Shown here in pieces: positions 63,210 to 64,000 of a stretch of DNA of 64,000 nt. The translations under genes and the position numbers were made by a program. Below the pieces are notes generated by a model. It did no database searches, was not told where the DNA came from, and saw only the letters and a list, made by a program, of their open reading frames with translations. How positions within the stretch are numbered: position 1 is the first letter of the stretch; every line of letters starts with the position of its first letter. This stretch comes from Hymenobacter cellulosivorans (GTDB lineage Bacteria; Bacteroidota; Bacteroidia; Cytophagales; Hymenobacteraceae), in NCBI RefSeq assembly GCF_022919135.1, contig NZ_CP095049.1, positions 2,174,501 to 2,238,500 on the forward strand, written 5' to 3'.

Positions 63210-64000
63210 TTACTCTTTAACTAGGCGTTTGATGGCCGTGCCATCGGCGGTGAGCAGACGCACTGAATAAACCCCGGCGGGCAATCCGCTCAGATTTAGT
63301 TCTTCCCGAATAACTCCGGCCTGAGGCTGGAGCGCGAACTTGCGGACTATCTGGCCCAGTGGGTTGAGCAGTTCTACTTGCACCGGCTGCTGAGCACGCA
63401 GGCCACTCAGCTCTAGCGTAGCTTGGTGAGTTGTGGGGTTAGGATAGAGCTGGGGCTGGACCGCCAGCATCGCTGGGCGAGAGGCCAGTACGAAGGCCTG
63501 GAAATCGTAGTAATAGTACTTGTACTGGTTGACAAACGCGTGCGACTGAAAGTCAACGGTTTGCTGCAGGCGCCGTACCATGTCGTTGGTCGAGTTGAAG
63601 ACGTCGAAATAGCGGAAACCTATGTCTAGTTGCCAGGCGGCATTCGCCCAGGATTCAACCGTGTAGCCGTAGCCCTTGCCATTGGCATCGTATTTCTGGT
63701 CTATACGAGATGAGTTCACCCAGGTCCCGTTGCTGAAGCGTTGGGAAGTAGTAACCGTATTCGTAGCCAGATACTCAACGCTAGTGCGCTCGTAGGGCTG
63801 CCACGCGGCCCCGTCCCAGGTTTGTGTCTGGTAAGAAAGGGGCTGCTCTTTCGTGTTATACACGATGTTTACTACTTGGCTAGTGTTTCTCCAGGCCTGG
63901 CTGACCCAGGCCTGGCTGACGTAGCCGCTATAGGTAAGCGAGGAGCCAGAGTAGGTATACACGTAACGGTTGTTGGGTGCAAAGCTCTGGGTAGCGGGGC
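63210..64000 (-). CDS. T9SS-exported protein, C-terminal part
   Basis: The frame is open to the right edge, so the start lies outside. The last 80 residues are a type IX secretion C-terminal sorting domain: LYPNPTTHQATLEL, QPVQVELLNPLGQIVRK, GLPAGVYSVRLLTADGT, ending RLVKE. Before it are repeated short blocks with W and Y (NTSQVVNIVY, WDGAAWQPY, NAAWQLDIGF), like YD- or KLSL-type repeats. It would be carried across the outer membrane and anchored or released. A 15-bp tandem repeat at 63891-63920 encodes VSQAW twice. Function of the passenger is unknown. Confidence 0.82.
   Translation of the reverse strand, partial: PATQSFAPNNRYVYTYSGSSLTYSGYVSQAWVSQAWRNTSQVVNIVYNTKEQPLSYQTQTWDGAAWQPYERTSVEYLATNTVTTSQRFSNGTWVNSSRIDQKYDANGKGYGYTVESWANAAWQLDIGFRYFDVFNSTNDMVRRLQQTVDFQSHAFVNQYKYYYYDFQAFVLASRPAMLAVQPQLYPNPTTHQATLELSGLRAQQPVQVELLNPLGQIVRKFALQPQAGVIREELNLSGLPAGVYSVRLLTADGTAIKRLVKE
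63891..63920 (-). repeat. exact 15-bp tandem duplication
   Basis: CCAGGCCTGGCTGAC occurs twice (63891-63905 and 63906-63920), in frame, giving VSQAWVSQAW. Confidence 0.95.

Overview
The window looks like chromosomal DNA of a GC-rich Bacteroidota bacterium, most like Hymenobacter. This rests on a SusD C-terminus, a TonB-dependent receptor paired with a DUF4249 lipoprotein, a type IX secretion (T9SS) sorting domain, an SLC5-type sugar symporter, promoter -7 boxes of the TAnnTTTG type, many small lipoproteins, and high GC throughout except one short AT-rich patch. No rRNA, tRNA, CRISPR array or intact insertion sequence was found.

Layout. 1-13.5 kb is a pectin-utilisation locus: the tail of a SusD-like protein, tagaturonate reductase, a large secreted alpha/beta-hydrolase esterase, a sodium/solute symporter, two CE12-type rhamnogalacturonan acetylesterases, two CE8 pectin methylesterases and a GH2 enzyme. 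These would strip methyl and acetyl groups from pectin, remove side chains, import sugars and catabolise galacturonate. The depolymerases (PL1/GH28) are not in the window. 13.5-17.5 kb holds a membrane-tailed DEDDh exonuclease coupled to a cNMP/CBS/DUF294 protein, then an aldose epimerase lipoprotein. 17.5-30 kb is accessory: low-complexity secreted proteins, a Crp-like regulator with an SDR gene and an SDR remnant, a GT-C-like membrane protein, an acyltransferase, UvsE, a metallophosphoesterase, a frameshifted radC and an outer-membrane protein pair. 30-36 kb is core: pheT, a coiled-coil gene, zapA and rny. 36-42 kb contains two AT-rich orphan genes, two related lipoproteins around a disulfide oxidoreductase, and a lipoprotein gene lying between sucD and a decayed second sucD 3' end. 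42-50 kb is housekeeping: sucD, cysteine synthase family, response regulator, adenine deaminase, cmk, ispH and DUF502. 50-64 kb holds hydrolases, a macrodomain protein, a RimB/RimK/deacylase group, acetyltransferases, an OmpH-like protein, the TonB receptor/DUF4249 pair and the end of a T9SS-exported protein.

Striking non-gene structure includes two families of long dispersed palindromes in gene-end spacers, one carrying an intrinsic-terminator hairpin at its centre. There are three genes each broken by one missing base in a run of four G/C, a sucD remnant whose differences from the intact gene are nearly all synonymous, LacI-type operator candidates in the pectin locus, and two mutually exclusive helices in the rny leader.
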